This document shows, one piece after another, positions 1-6,875 of a stretch of DNA of 7,025 bases. Origin of the DNA: Victivallales bacterium. Its GTDB lineage: Bacteria; Verrucomicrobiota; Lentisphaeria; Oligosphaerales; Lenti-02. The stretch's first letter is position 1. Each line of letters opens with the position of its first letter. A program made the position numbers and the translations under genes. The stretch covers positions 1 through 7,025 of the forward strand of contig JABGQJ010000407.1 of the NCBI GenBank assembly GCA_018648945.1. The letters are read 5' to 3'. The notes under the pieces were generated by a model that saw nothing but the letters and a program-made list of their open reading frames with translations, was not told the origin of the DNA and did not search any database.

Positions 1-42
1 CCTGCACGCCGGGCAAAGACGTTGCGGCAGAGGCGAGTAGCT

Positions 43-48
43 GGAGGG
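43..48 (+). promoter_or_regulatory. Ribosome binding site of the large exported protein gene
   Basis: GGAGGG lies 2 bases before the ATG at 51 and 8 bases before the in-frame ATG at 57. The spacing favours 57 as the true start, which would remove only two residues. A third in-frame ATG at 75 has GAGGG at 62-66, also with 8 bases of spacing. All three starts leave the hydrophobic core of the signal peptide intact. Confidence 0.55.
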
Positions 49-50
49 CC

Positions 51-3000
51 ATGACGATGACGAGGGCGAGAGGCATGAGGTGGATCGCCTTGCTGGCAGT
101 TTGGGCTGTGGTCGCGGGGGCGGAGCCGAAGGCATCGGTCGTGCTGAGCAAACTCCAGGCGGAGAGGATTGGCTCGGTCGCCCTGCAGAGGGTGGGTGCT
201 CGGCAGGTGGTCGAGCTCGTGCACGAGCGGCTGGTCACGCATGCGAAGCGAGAGGGATACCGGTTGGTCTGGGAGGTGGCGGACCCGCTTCCGGAACGAC
301 CGCGCGTCTCCTTTGGCGTGGAGAATGGCTCGCTGGCGCTGCTCTTGGAAGCCGCCGCCGGGTTTGCAGATTTGGCGGTGACTGACAACGACGAAGAGCT
401 GGTCGTTCGCTCCCGATCCGTGGCGCGTGCGGTGCGGGAAACGCGGCGCTTCCCGATCCGGGACGAGTTCTGGCGGTCGATCCGCCCCCGAGCCCCCCAG
501 AAGTTCTTCCGGCAGCTCGGCATCAAGTTCCCCAAGGGCACGGAGGTGCGGCGCTCGCGCGACCGCAGACACCTGGTGGTCACACACAATCCGGAGACGC
601 TCGCGCTGGTGAATGAGATTCTGCAGGTGACCTATGCCTATCCGTATAGCTCGCAACTGGAACTATCGATCATTGGTTCCGACGGTCGCGAGACTCCCTT
701 TGCCGCGCCGATTACTCTCCATGCCAAGTCGAGGTCCAGCATTCGTCACAACCTCGGCGAGGAAGACAGCTATGTGGATGTCTCGGCCAAGGAGGAACAC
801 TGGTACCGGGATTCGGCAGGGGTGCGCTTTGCCCTGAGCACTCGCGTGGTGCGCGACGGGAAACTGACGTTTCTCCAGGACACGACGTTGACTCTGTGCC
901 ACGATGCGGGGACGCAGTTGCGTCTGGGAGGAGGCGAGATGTTGCAGGTGGTGGCGGAATGCCAACGTCCGGATGGGGGGAAGTACTTTCGGGGCACCAG
1001 TAAGCACGGCGACGAGTGGCCCAGGGGGAGTAGCGAGAACACACATGGGCTACTCGCTGGCAAACTGCCCAGAGTCCAGGCCGACGAGGAGCCTGTGATT
1101 CCCTTCCTGCGACGGATGGCGGCCATGTCACGCGAACACGATCCTGCGGCCGTTGGTCTGGGGATTGCCTATGTACTGCCTTCTGGCTTCATGGCCCACG
1201 AGACAGTGCGCGGTAACGGATGGCGGGCGGGGCCAGGTGTCTCATTCTACATGAGGGACACGCCGCTCGGCGACACCCTGGATTACGTGACTTCCGGAAG
1301 CGGAGTTTTCCAGAGAACAAGCGCGAATGGCGTTGCTCTGTATGATCCCGAACTGGTAATGCTCCCTCTACGGAAAGCTGTCTATGGCCCCAGTGTGTTC
1401 AATGCAGAGCTTGTGGAACTCCTGTTGCGGGACGTGGCGGTTGATCGACGAACACAAGGACTTCATGGCGGTCGACTCGTCGGCATGGAGCTGCTTTTCC
1501 AGGAGTTTGGGGTCCAGTTCCCGCCCGGTTCCCGCCTCGACCACGCCAAATGCTACGATGGTTGGGTTGTTGTGGGCACCAACACTCGCGAGAATTTCGG
1601 GGATCTGGACAGGCTCCTGTGGAGCTCCGGTGGGGGCTTGTCCGACAGCATGCTCTGGCACACGACAGCGCGGCTTGTGCGATTGCCGGGGGACGCTCCC
1701 GAGGGCGATGAGATTCGGCGGTTGCTGGCTTCGGGGAACGCCAGGGACCGGCTTGCCGGGGCGGCGAGACTGGCGTCGTCCGCAGATCGTACCGTCTTCT
1801 CCGTCTCGACTACGAACTTCGATGAATTCCCCAGTAAGGCTCGGTTCTCTGGTGTCGGGCCGGGCGGCGGCGATGTCTCGCTTGGCGTGACTGCGAGCTA
1901 CCGTCGTTCCTACAATCACGCGGCGGTGGAACTGGAGATCCTGGGCAAGGGAGGGAAGATAGGCTGGCGTTCGGTGATGTACACGGGGCGCGATAGCTGG
2001 CCGAGACGGGAGGATTGGCGGGCGCTTCGCGCGGATGCCTTGGACCTGGGGCGTACCTCTGGGGACGAGAGCTATCTGCTCATCAACCATGCCGCCAACC
2101 ACGTGTGGATGGACGTTGAGCGGTGCAAGGAGAGTGCGGAGAGGGAGGCGAGAAGTGCGGTTGAGGAGAGCGCGCAAGAGGCGGAACCGACAGAGCGTGT
2201 GGATGAGCGGACGCACTACTGGGATCTGCTCTTCATGTTCGGGCTCATCGAGGCCGGGGAGGAATCAAACTGGTCCCCATCGTTCTGGATCCAGTCCTAC
2301 GCTCCCCAATGCCGGTACCTGCTGGACACGGATTTGGGATTCCTGGACCGGATCAAGGCCCCTCATCGCCAGTGCCGGTTGCGGCTGTTTGCCGAAGACG
2401 GTGGGGAAGTCGTGGAGTGTGTCAGCCGCTTCCGCGAGGATGCGAGCATGCCAGTGCCGGGGCGGCCGAGGAAGTCGATTCGACTCAAGGCGACAGAAAC
2501 GGTTCGAGGCGAGGAGATGAGCCTGTGTTGGCGGATTGGCCTTGGGCTACCGAGGACTCAGAGACTCGTGGTCGGGGAGAGAGTGCAGTTGGCGCGTGGT
2601 CTGTGGGCGCAGGCGGAGATGGTTCGTGGCTGGACTGCGGGTCCCGTTGAGCCCGCCTGTGCGACTGTCGTGCGCGAAGAGAAGGAGCGTCGCACGGAAC
2701 TGCTTGAGTGGCATCGTGCCGCCATGGACCATTACGGTGGGATGGAGATTGCGGAGTTCCGCTTGCGGAATGCGCCGTTGCCGGTTGCCTTGGCCCGGAT
2801 CGCGGATCGCTGTCGGGAATCGCTCCCTGATGGGGCGAAGGGGTGGCGGCTGCAGCAACCAGTCTTCTATGGCTACTTGCCTGAAGGCGCAGAGCGCGTG
2901 CCTTGGCAGGGCAGTGATCCGGCAGGCGAGGATCCCGGGCTGGAGGGGATTGTGTGGGACGGAGGCACGGGCGGCGGCATGGGCGTCGGCATGGGCGGCG

Positions 3001-3599
3001 ATGCCGCTCCCCTCGAGCAGGATGGAGAGCCAGACCGAATCGTGCCGGAGCAAAGGGGAGGGATCGCTGACTCGGAGTTGCCGGAATTGGGGGAGGACGG
3101 TGGTTCCCGGCACTGGCGTCTAGACCGTCCGATGGAGATTCATGGAGTCGGTGGTGACGATGAAGACGATATGTGGAGCGACGACGAGGATGACGATGAT
3201 GATGAGGACAAGAAGGCCCCCCACAAGGCAGTGGCGTATTGTCTGCCAGTACCGAAGGAGCGGGCGACGGTGGACCTGCGGAACGTGAAACTGGCGGAGC
3301 TGTTGGCGGAAGTGGAGAAGGCCTACGGCGTGCCGTTGTATCTGCGGGAGAAGGACGGGGAGATTCTGGTCCGGGCGGCCCCGTTGGCGCATACGGCCCG
3401 GTTTGGGGTGCGTAGGAAGAAGCTCAAAACGAAGACGCAGGCAGAGTTCCGGGCGTGGCTGGTCAAACGAGGGGTGGGCTTCCAGGGCGATGACCGAGCG
3501 GTGTATTTCCGGGCACTGGATACAGTGGTGGCGCGCGGCCGGGAGGATTTCGTGCGGCAAGTGGGCAAGGCGTTGGGTAAGAAATGGGGAGGGGAGTGA
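51..3599 (+). CDS. Large exported protein with three STN-like modules, function unknown
   Basis: I do not recognise a named family for this 1182-residue protein. Residues 5-24 look like a Sec signal peptide: basic RARGMR, hydrophobic WIALLAVWAVVAG, likely cleavage after AGA (22-24). The mature protein shows three diverged copies of one module (about 40-193, 349-525 and 898-1176). Each has an amphipathic helix, a strand-helix unit (RVSFGVENGSLALLLEAAAG, 85-104; TVDLRNVKLAELLAEVEKAY, 1073-1092) and an 'F..LGIKFPKG...LVVTHNPETL' unit. This is the pattern of secretin/TonB N-terminal (STN-like) proteins common in PVC bacteria. Beta-rich stretches (about 200-345, 536-690, 775-870) separate the copies. 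Copy 3 is split by a Gly-rich (971-983) and acidic (1036-1053) insert. No secretin pore domain or TonB barrel was recognised. An envelope or periplasmic role is inferred. Coordinates use the first ATG; ATG 57 has better ribosome-site spacing, ATG 75 is also possible, and the frame is open to the left edge. Confidence 0.88.
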   Translation: MTMTRARGMRWIALLAVWAVVAGAEPKASVVLSKLQAERIGSVALQRVGARQVVELVHERLVTHAKREGYRLVWEVADPLPERPRVSFGVENGSLALLLEAAAGFADLAVTDNDEELVVRSRSVARAVRETRRFPIRDEFWRSIRPRAPQKFFRQLGIKFPKGTEVRRSRDRRHLVVTHNPETLALVNEILQVTYAYPYSSQLELSIIGSDGRETPFAAPITLHAKSRSSIRHNLGEEDSYVDVSAKEEHWYRDSAGVRFALSTRVVRDGKLTFLQDTTLTLCHDAGTQLRLGGGEMLQVVAECQRPDGGKYFRGTSKHGDEWPRGSSENTHGLLAGKLPRVQADEEPVIPFLRRMAAMSREHDPAAVGLGIAYVLPSGFMAHETVRGNGWRAGPGVSFYMRDTPLGDTLDYVTSGSGVFQRTSANGVALYDPELVMLPLRKAVYGPSVFNAELVELLLRDVAVDRRTQGLHGGRLVGMELLFQEFGVQFPPGSRLDHAKCYDGWVVVGTNTRENFGDLDRLLWSSGGGLSDSMLWHTTARLVRLPGDAPEGDEIRRLLASGNARDRLAGAARLASSADRTVFSVSTTNFDEFPSKARFSGVGPGGGDVSLGVTASYRRSYNHAAVELEILGKGGKIGWRSVMYTGRDSWPRREDWRALRADALDLGRTSGDESYLLINHAANHVWMDVERCKESAEREARSAVEESAQEAEPTERVDERTHYWDLLFMFGLIEAGEESNWSPSFWIQSYAPQCRYLLDTDLGFLDRIKAPHRQCRLRLFAEDGGEVVECVSRFREDASMPVPGRPRKSIRLKATETVRGEEMSLCWRIGLGLPRTQRLVVGERVQLARGLWAQAEMVRGWTAGPVEPACATVVREEKERRTELLEWHRAAMDHYGGMEIAEFRLRNAPLPVALARIADRCRESLPDGAKGWRLQQPVFYGYLPEGAERVPWQGSDPAGEDPGLEGIVWDGGTGGGMGVGMGGDAAPLEQDGEPDRIVPEQRGGIADSELPELGEDGGSRHWRLDRPMEIHGVGGDDEDDMWSDDEDDDDDEDKKAPHKAVAYCLPVPKERATVDLRNVKLAELLAEVEKAYGVPLYLREKDGEILVRAAPLAHTARFGVRRKKLKTKTQAEFRAWLVKRGVGFQGDDRAVYFRALDTVVARGREDFVRQVGKALGKKWGGE
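2961..2999 (+). repeat. Gly/Met-rich low-complexity codons inside the exported protein
   Basis: Residues 971-983 of the large protein are nine glycines in thirteen positions, including the repeated pattern MGVGMGG. At DNA level the 11-mer cggcatgggcg occurs at 2975-2985 and again at 2987-2997, a 12-base period. The stretch lies in the insert that splits the third STN-like module and is probably a flexible linker. Confidence 0.7.
3156..3209 (+). repeat. Acidic Asp/Glu codon run inside the exported protein
   Basis: Residues 1036-1053 contain fifteen Asp or Glu in eighteen positions, interrupted only by Met-Trp-Ser. Bases 3180-3209 are an uninterrupted run of GAY/GAR codons, close to a trinucleotide repeat, so replication slippage could vary its length. 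On the protein the run could bind divalent cations such as calcium or form a disordered spacer. It shows no spaced EF-hand or RTX consensus, so ion binding is only a possibility. Confidence 0.75.
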
Positions 3600-3603
3600 C
3601 TCC

Positions 3604-3627
3604 CGCAGAGGCGCAGAGGCGCAGAGG
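3604..3627 (+). repeat. Three tandem copies of the octamer cgcagagg
   Basis: Perfect octamer units lie at 3604-3611, 3612-3619 and 3620-3627, starting five bases after the stop codon of the large gene. They are followed by the imperfect purine-rich continuation aggaggaaagaggg. Tandem cgcagagg of this kind is, from memory, a recurring intergenic motif in many environmental bacterial genomes, often mistranslated as 'PLRLCASAG' in spurious proteins. Its role is unknown. Confidence 0.75.
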
Positions 3628-3662
3628 AGGAAAGAGGGATCGGGGAGTTGGCTTGGGGGGTT

Positions 3663-3717
3663 CTTCGTGGCCTTCGTGACCGTTCGACAGGCTCACAGCC
3701 TTTGGCTTCGTGGTGAG
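3663..3717 (+). repeat. Mosaic of short dispersed-type intergenic motifs
   Basis: The heptamer cttcgtg occurs at 3663, 3672 and 3706. Between the second and third copies lies gttcgacaggctcac (3682-3696), which I recognise as a short motif scattered through intergenic DNA of many bacteria, where it commonly continues directly into ccacgaag. Here that continuation is displaced and inverted: its complement, cttcgtggtgag, sits at 3706-3717. The block therefore looks like a rearranged or folded copy of a dispersed repeat rather than a gene. Confidence 0.55.
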
Positions 3718-3722
3718 TTTTT
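3692..3722 (+). terminator. Possible intrinsic terminator after the large gene
   Basis: CTCAC at 3692-3696 pairs with GTGAG at 3713-3717. Nested inside is a perfect AGCC-TTT-GGCT hairpin at 3697-3707, leaving TCGTG as a one-sided bulge. Five T residues follow at 3718-3722. Stem plus T-run fits a Rho-independent terminator ending transcription of the large gene about 120 bases after its stop, but the bulge weakens it. The same bases also belong to the repeat mosaic. Confidence 0.35.
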
Positions 3723-3834
3723 CCCTTCTCCCTGCCGCAGGTAGCGGGAGTGATTGGCGCGAGGAGGAGGCCGTGGTAGGTTCGAACGAGACTGGCTGCG
3801 CGTGCAGAACAGTCGACAGATGGGTACTACACAC

Positions 3835-3839
3835 GAGGA
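3835..3839 (+). promoter_or_regulatory. Ribosome binding site deciding the nucleoside hydrolase start
   Basis: GAGGA lies four bases before the ATG at 3844. It supports that start over the TTG at 3754 and the ATG at 3820, neither of which has a well-placed Shine-Dalgarno sequence in its immediate upstream bases. Confidence 0.5.
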
Positions 3840-3843
3840 CGGC

Positions 3844-4755
3844 ATGGCAGGACAGACACGGATTCCGGTGATCCTAGATACGGATATCGGAGGAGACATC
3901 GACGATACGTGGTCGCTGGCGATGCTTCTGAAGCATCCGGGGCTGGAGCCGCGCTTGGTGGTGGGGGATACCGGGGACACGGCTTATCGGGGAGCTCTGA
4001 TCGCGAAGTTCCTGGAGCGCTCGGGGCGGACAGAGATCCCAGTCGGGATCGGAGCAGGCGACGAACGGCCGTTGCCGAAGCGGCAGACGGGATGGGTGGG
4101 GGACTACACGTCTGCGGACTATCCGGGGACGGTCCACGAGGATGGCGTGCAGGCGATCATCGACACGATCCGGGTGAGCGAGACGCCGGTGGCGGTGGTT
4201 TGCATCGGGCCGGTACCGAATGTGGCTTTGGCGCTGCAACGCGCGCCGGACATTGCCGGGAATGCGCACTTCGTGGGGATGCACGGCAGTATCCACATGG
4301 GGCACAATCGCAATCCCGTGCCGGTGGCGGAGACGAACGTGGTGCGGAATCCGCGTGCGCTCGGCGAGGTGCTGGCGGCCCCATGGTTATCGAAGACGAT
4401 CACGCCGCTGGATACGTGCGGGATCGTGCGTGTAGGTGGCGAGAACTACCAACGGTTGTTCGAGCGCCCCGACGACCCGGTGCTGACCGCGCTGTTCGAG
4501 AACTACCGGTGCTGGGCGGCGGTGCATGAGGCGGTCCGGGTGAATCCGGACGAGATGAGCTCGATTCTCTACGATACCGTGGCGGTGCACTTGGCGGCAT
4601 CGCGGGAGTTTCTGACGGTGGTGCCGATGGCCCTGCGGGTGACCGAGGATGGGTTCACCGTGCCTGACCCGGAAGGCCCGGTGGTGGATGTGGCCCTGGA
4701 CTGGACGGACCGGCCAGGCTTCCGCCGGCACCTGGTGGATGTGCTAGTGGGGTGA
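3844..4755 (+). CDS. Nucleoside hydrolase family protein (IUNH-like)
   Basis: This 303-residue cytoplasmic enzyme probably hydrolyses the N-glycosidic bond of a ribonucleoside, giving base and ribose; the substrate cannot be read from sequence. The calcium-binding aspartate cluster is visible at DTDIGGDIDD (12-21), near the N-terminus as in the family. IGPVPNVALAL (121-131) matches the GPLTN-type metal-binding strand, and AETN (162-165) matches the ribose-binding E-x-N. D244 in ILYDTVAV matches the late catalytic-site aspartate. Two points differ from classical inosine-uridine hydrolases. The aspartate motif is two residues longer than DTDPGxDD, and tyrosine (Y243) replaces the histidine usual before D244. 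The start at 3844 puts the motif where the family has it and gives normal length. The in-frame TTG at 3754 would add 30 Arg/Gly-rich residues without an expected counterpart. No signal peptide is seen. The gene is separated from the large upstream gene by 244 bases. Confidence 0.92.
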   Translation: MAGQTRIPVILDTDIGGDIDDTWSLAMLLKHPGLEPRLVVGDTGDTAYRGALIAKFLERSGRTEIPVGIGAGDERPLPKRQTGWVGDYTSADYPGTVHEDGVQAIIDTIRVSETPVAVVCIGPVPNVALALQRAPDIAGNAHFVGMHGSIHMGHNRNPVPVAETNVVRNPRALGEVLAAPWLSKTITPLDTCGIVRVGGENYQRLFERPDDPVLTALFENYRCWAAVHEAVRVNPDEMSSILYDTVAVHLAASREFLTVVPMALRVTEDGFTVPDPEGPVVDVALDWTDRPGFRRHLVDVLVG

Positions 4756-4773
4756 CGGGAATCGCAGGCGGAG

Positions 4774-4797
4774 CGCCCCTGCTACTTCTGCAGGGCG
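4774..4797. terminator. Hairpin across the convergent gene junction
   Basis: The plus-strand gene ends at 4755 and the minus-strand gene ends at 4782. An eight-base-pair stem (4774-4775 and 4777-4782 with 4790-4797, one bulged C at 4776) encloses the seven-base loop tacttct and covers the stop codon of the minus-strand gene. No T-run follows on either strand, so it is at best an atypical bidirectional terminator or transcript-end stabiliser. Confidence 0.3.
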
Positions 4798-6875
4798 TGC
4801 TTCAGAAACGGGAGGGCGGCATCCTGTATGCTCGGGGAGGTCGCGGCACCGAGAAGCAGCCGCTCCACATCAAGTCTGGGTCTGCTCAGGGAGCCGCGCA
4901 GGGGGATGGGAGTGGGGAAGCATGCGTAGCCGTCGCGAGACTTGAGAAGCAGGCCAAGGTACCGGTACTTGCGGGAGTTACGGAGGTCGTCCGCCAACTC
5001 CGGGCCGAGGCCAGCATCCACCATCAGTTCCAGCTTCTGTTTCCTGAAGCGCATGGAGCCGGTGAGTTCCACCCAGCCCGTCGGCCCGTGGAGCGAGCCC
5101 TTGTCGAGTCGGACTCGGCCATCGGCAATCCGGCCTGCGAGAATCCCTTGGTCGAAGCGCAGGTCGGCGAGTCCTTTGACGCCATACTTGCGCACGGTCC
5201 GGCGCATGGCCTTCATGTCCCGTAGCGCGATGCCGCTGAGCATGGCGGTGCCTTTGCCCGTCATGTTCTCCTGCATGGCCCTGATGCTGAGGCCCTGCCC
5301 GGCGAGGTCGAGGTCGAGTTGGTCGATGTGACCAAGCACCTCGCCATCCGCCGCATCCATGAACTGGCGGGCGACGAGCCCGGCGTCCAGCTTGGCGACT
5401 GTGAGCTTGCCTTGGTAGGGGTGGGAGGACTGGCCCCAGCCGAGGACGCCAGTGAGCTGGGCCGTGCCATCGGCGAGTGTTGCGGTACACTGGGATAGCT
5501 CCAGACGACGGTCCCGCAGGTCGGCATCGGCGGAGAGGGTCCCAGCCAGTTCACCGTAGGAGACGCCCCGGAGGTCGAGATCCAAGGTGAACGACGGGAG
5601 TCGCAGGCCGCCGGGGTCGGGGCTCTCTGGCTGCGTGGCGGCGGGAGCGGGTTCTTTGGGCGTGGTCTCGGCGCTCTTTGCCTCCTGGACTTGCGTGTAG
5701 ATGGCCAGGAGTTGGTCGATGGCGAGGCGCTCGCCGGTCAGGCGCAGATGGGCGGGCAAGCCGGTGGAGGCGAATGGGTACTCGGTGACCATATCCAGAA
5801 CGGCCACGGTCTTCCCCGCCAGCTGGGCAGTGATTGCGGCGGAGACCTCAGCCACTCTGGGACGGGGGAAGCAAAGGCGGGCTGCGATGGCGAGCCGAGG
5901 CTGGTCCGCAGGGGGCGATCCGTGCTCGGCGAGGGCCAGGTTGATGAGCTCGGGTTCGGCCGTCACGCGGGCGGTGAGGTCGAAGATATGGGGCACTTTC
6001 GAGGAATAGCCCTCGATGGTGATCGTGGCCATGGGGGCACCATCGCGCGTGAGGGCCAGCTGAAGATCCTGGCGGTGCCCCCGCCCCCGTACCTGCCGGG
6101 TCGTCCCGGAGAGGCGGAGCGTTAGGTTGTCCAGGGGGGTGGTGCCGAGGGTGCCGGAGACGTGATCGGCGTGGAAAGAGAAGCTGTTGTGAAGCAGTTC
6201 CATTTCCCGGTCATAGCTGAGGTCACTGTGGCCGTGGAGTTGGCCGGAACTCAGGTGAAGGGGGCCGATATCGAGCTGGGCGATGCGCCCGGATGCGGTC
6301 AGTCTGCCGGACTGTCCATGGCGCAGTTCGGGCAGATTAGCCCGGACGTTCTCCAGGCGAAGCGCCAGGGGGGAGCCTGCGCGCTGGTAGACGACCGTGC
6401 TATCTCCCAGGACGAGGTCCTTGAGCAGGAAGGGCTCAATGTCCTCGTTGTCATCGCGGCGGCGCCGCCGCAGCCAGCGGAAGCGCGGCAGGCGGATGCG
6501 TCCCTTCGGCAGGTTGGCCAGATTGATGGTCACTCCCTGCGCGTGGAACTTCTCGACGCAGGGGCCGAAGAAGAGAGTGCGCCAGAGACGGTAGCGGGCC
6601 TCCACTTTGCCAGTGGTGAGAAAGGGGTCGTCGAGCTCGCCGATGCGCAGATTGCTGAGGTCGAGGCGAGCGGTTGGGGCGCAGGACGCCTGGGCGATGT
6701 CGACCGGAGATCCGAGAGCGATGCCGGCTGCGGGAGCGATCACCCAGGTCAACAGCAGGAAGCGCCCGAAGAGGAAGCAGAGGGTGAGGACCATCGCGGT
6801 CCAGGCCAAGCGCCGCCCGCGCCGTCGCCAGCGGGCACGGCGAGCCGGAGCGCTGCGTTGACCGGTCGCTTTCAC
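4782..6875 (-). CDS. AsmA-like membrane-anchored envelope protein
   Basis: This 697-residue protein has the layout of AsmA-type proteins: a short basic cytoplasmic tail (ARRARWRRRGRR, 11-22), one membrane helix (about 25-51), then a long periplasmic part of beta-strand repeats. The N-terminal part (56-125) has the usual 'nLrIgel...LTTGKVEARYRLWRTL...GVTINL' run. A Pro/Glu/Ala linker (402-423) precedes the C-terminal AsmA-like region (430-680). That region has alternating 'LDLDL.G', 'L.DG.A.L.G' and 'DKGSLHG' strands and ends in LRGSLSRPRLDVERLL (659-674), a closing motif typical of the group. Related proteins (AsmA, YhdP, TamB, YdbH) bridge inner and outer membranes and are linked to phospholipid transport; that role here is inference. 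An Arg run (RWLRRRRR, 133-140) followed by acidic DDNED is unusual. The start is GTG with no clear Shine-Dalgarno; an in-frame TAG at 6882-6884 rules out an earlier start. Which AsmA subfamily it belongs to is uncertain. Confidence 0.88.
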   Translation of the reverse strand: MKATGQRSAPARRARWRRRGRRLAWTAMVLTLCFLFGRFLLLTWVIAPAAGIALGSPVDIAQASCAPTARLDLSNLRIGELDDPFLTTGKVEARYRLWRTLFFGPCVEKFHAQGVTINLANLPKGRIRLPRFRWLRRRRRDDNEDIEPFLLKDLVLGDSTVVYQRAGSPLALRLENVRANLPELRHGQSGRLTASGRIAQLDIGPLHLSSGQLHGHSDLSYDREMELLHNSFSFHADHVSGTLGTTPLDNLTLRLSGTTRQVRGRGHRQDLQLALTRDGAPMATITIEGYSSKVPHIFDLTARVTAEPELINLALAEHGSPPADQPRLAIAARLCFPRPRVAEVSAAITAQLAGKTVAVLDMVTEYPFASTGLPAHLRLTGERLAIDQLLAIYTQVQEAKSAETTPKEPAPAATQPESPDPGGLRLPSFTLDLDLRGVSYGELAGTLSADADLRDRRLELSQCTATLADGTAQLTGVLGWGQSSHPYQGKLTVAKLDAGLVARQFMDAADGEVLGHIDQLDLDLAGQGLSIRAMQENMTGKGTAMLSGIALRDMKAMRRTVRKYGVKGLADLRFDQGILAGRIADGRVRLDKGSLHGPTGWVELTGSMRFRKQKLELMVDAGLGPELADDLRNSRKYRYLGLLLKSRDGYACFPTPIPLRGSLSRPRLDVERLLLGAATSPSIQDAALPFLKHALQK

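Noticed and set aside
1368..2216. 282-codon open frame on the minus strand inside the large gene
   Set aside because: It lies wholly antisense to a gene with a signal peptide and repeated domains, its product is Arg/Pro/His-rich without recognisable domains, and long antisense frames are expected in GC-rich coding DNA.
3463..3834. 123-codon minus-strand frame across the intergenic region
   Set aside because: Its product includes stretches such as PLRLCASAG and SLSNGHEGHEE, which are translations of the dispersed intergenic motifs, not a real protein.
3754..3843. Extended N-terminus of the nucleoside hydrolase from TTG 3754 (or ATG 3820)
   Set aside because: The extra residues are Arg/Gly-rich, the family normally begins just before the DTD motif, and ATG 3844 has a better ribosome site.
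3773..3871. Short GTG-started frame after gaggaggagg, as a possible leader peptide
   Set aside because: The Shine-Dalgarno-like run is only two bases from the GTG, and the frame overlaps the hydrolase start out of frame with no leader-like feature.
4752..5225. 157-codon plus-strand frame starting with a GTGA overlap at the nucleoside hydrolase stop
   Set aside because: The overlap looks like coupling, but the frame is entirely antisense to the AsmA-like gene and shows no domain, so it is most likely a shadow.
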